Shown: in pieces, positions 52,079-52,330 of the stretch | Layout: each line of letters begins with the position of its first letter | Numbering within the stretch: the first letter of the stretch is position 1 | IMG/VR virus record: IMGVR_UViG_3300030385_001830 | Span: 1 to 52,330 of that record | Direction: 5' to 3' (one strand) | From: a virus | DNA: 52,330 bases | Notes under the pieces: generated by a model | Told to the model about the DNA's origin: nothing | The model's database searches: none | Seen by the model: only the letters and a program-made list of their open reading frames with translations | Made by a program: the position numbers and the translations under genes

Positions 52079-52330
52079 ATGGCTACTCATTTTAAAGGTC
52101 CTATTCTTTATTCCGCTTCCCGTAAGGGGCTTGAAAACCTGCAAGTTGGGGTTTGGCCTGATCAGGCGGTTTTTCTTGATGATTTCACCGGTATATTTTT
52201 TGACGCTACCAATGACTGGACGGTGGTAAAAGACACCAGTGCCGCAGTAGCTATTGCCGCAGATACGGCTACAGGTGTCGTGACACTTACTTCAGCCGCT
52301 ACTACTGATAATGATGGCTCCTCCATACAG
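52079..52330 (+). CDS. Structural protein, N-terminal part (3' end outside window)
   Basis: 84 codons, ATG after an AGGAG site, open to the window end. The Thr/Ala-rich beta sequence with a DDFTGIFFDATNDW motif is typical of a phage capsid-associated or tail structural protein. No further identity can be read. Confidence 0.72.
   Translation, partial: MATHFKGPILYSASRKGLENLQVGVWPDQAVFLDDFTGIFFDATNDWTVVKDTSAAVAIAADTATGVVTLTSAATTDNDGSSIQ

Noticed and set aside
1-52330. CRISPR array or insertion sequence
   Set aside because: No regular spacer-repeat structure, transposase motif or terminal repeats were found.

Overview
This window is part of a tailed double-stranded DNA bacteriophage genome (Caudoviricetes). 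It carries the small and large terminase subunits, portal, scaffold, major capsid protein, tail fibre and adhesin genes, GH108 endolysin, holin and a family A DNA polymerase. Genes are packed with ATGA, TAATG or GTGA overlaps, and no bacterial housekeeping genes are present. Three very large virion-protein genes, no tape-measure or sheath gene in view, and the overall gene order suggest a podovirus-like phage of the kind found in aquatic metagenomes; this is an inference. The window starts inside a tail-fibre gene and ends inside a structural gene after the capsid gene, so the missing part lies between the right and left ends (probably head-completion and tail genes). The host cannot be named; promoter-like sequences look bacterial sigma70-type.

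Layout. (1) 1-7.1 kb: C-terminus of a tail fibre, a glycine-rich adhesin with an FN3 domain, an accessory cluster (sulfotransferase, two Fe(II) oxygenases, zinc ribbon), a small membrane protein and tail or stabilisation proteins. (2) 7.2-19.4 kb: very large virion proteins, one of 1429 aa with an embedded Hint (intein-like) domain. (3) 19.4-21.1 kb, leftward: SNF2-type helicase and a 53-aa protein. (4) 21.3-32.9 kb, rightward: replication and DNA-modification module with a TOTE-like archaeo-eukaryotic primase, UvrD-like helicase, a thymine-hypermodification-family protein, a glycosyltransferase, a thymidylate synthase-family enzyme, PolA, a nucleotidyltransferase and the endolysin. (5) 32.9-37.3 kb, rightward, and 37.3-40.4 kb, leftward: many small accessory genes driven by a repeated promoter-plus-palindrome element. 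(6) 40.7-43.9 kb: small terminase, a VRR-NUC-like nuclease, two diverged copies of an unknown gene, 10-bp-phased GATC arrays and tiny membrane peptides. (7) 44-52.3 kb: large terminase, portal, holin, GroES-like co-chaperonin, scaffold, capsid.

The genes fit one plan: make and modify DNA (helicases, primase, PolA, probable base modification), package it (terminases), assemble heads (portal, scaffold, GroES, capsid) and lyse the host (holin, GH108). The most unusual signals are a near-perfect chromosomal-type parS site, GATC arrays with exact 10-bp spacing flanking an unknown paralogue, a dispersed operator/promoter family on both strands, a possible A_AAA_AAC frameshift that would add a membrane anchor, a Hint domain lacking the +1 splicing nucleophile, and a probable thymine-hypermodification cassette that includes a glycosyltransferase.
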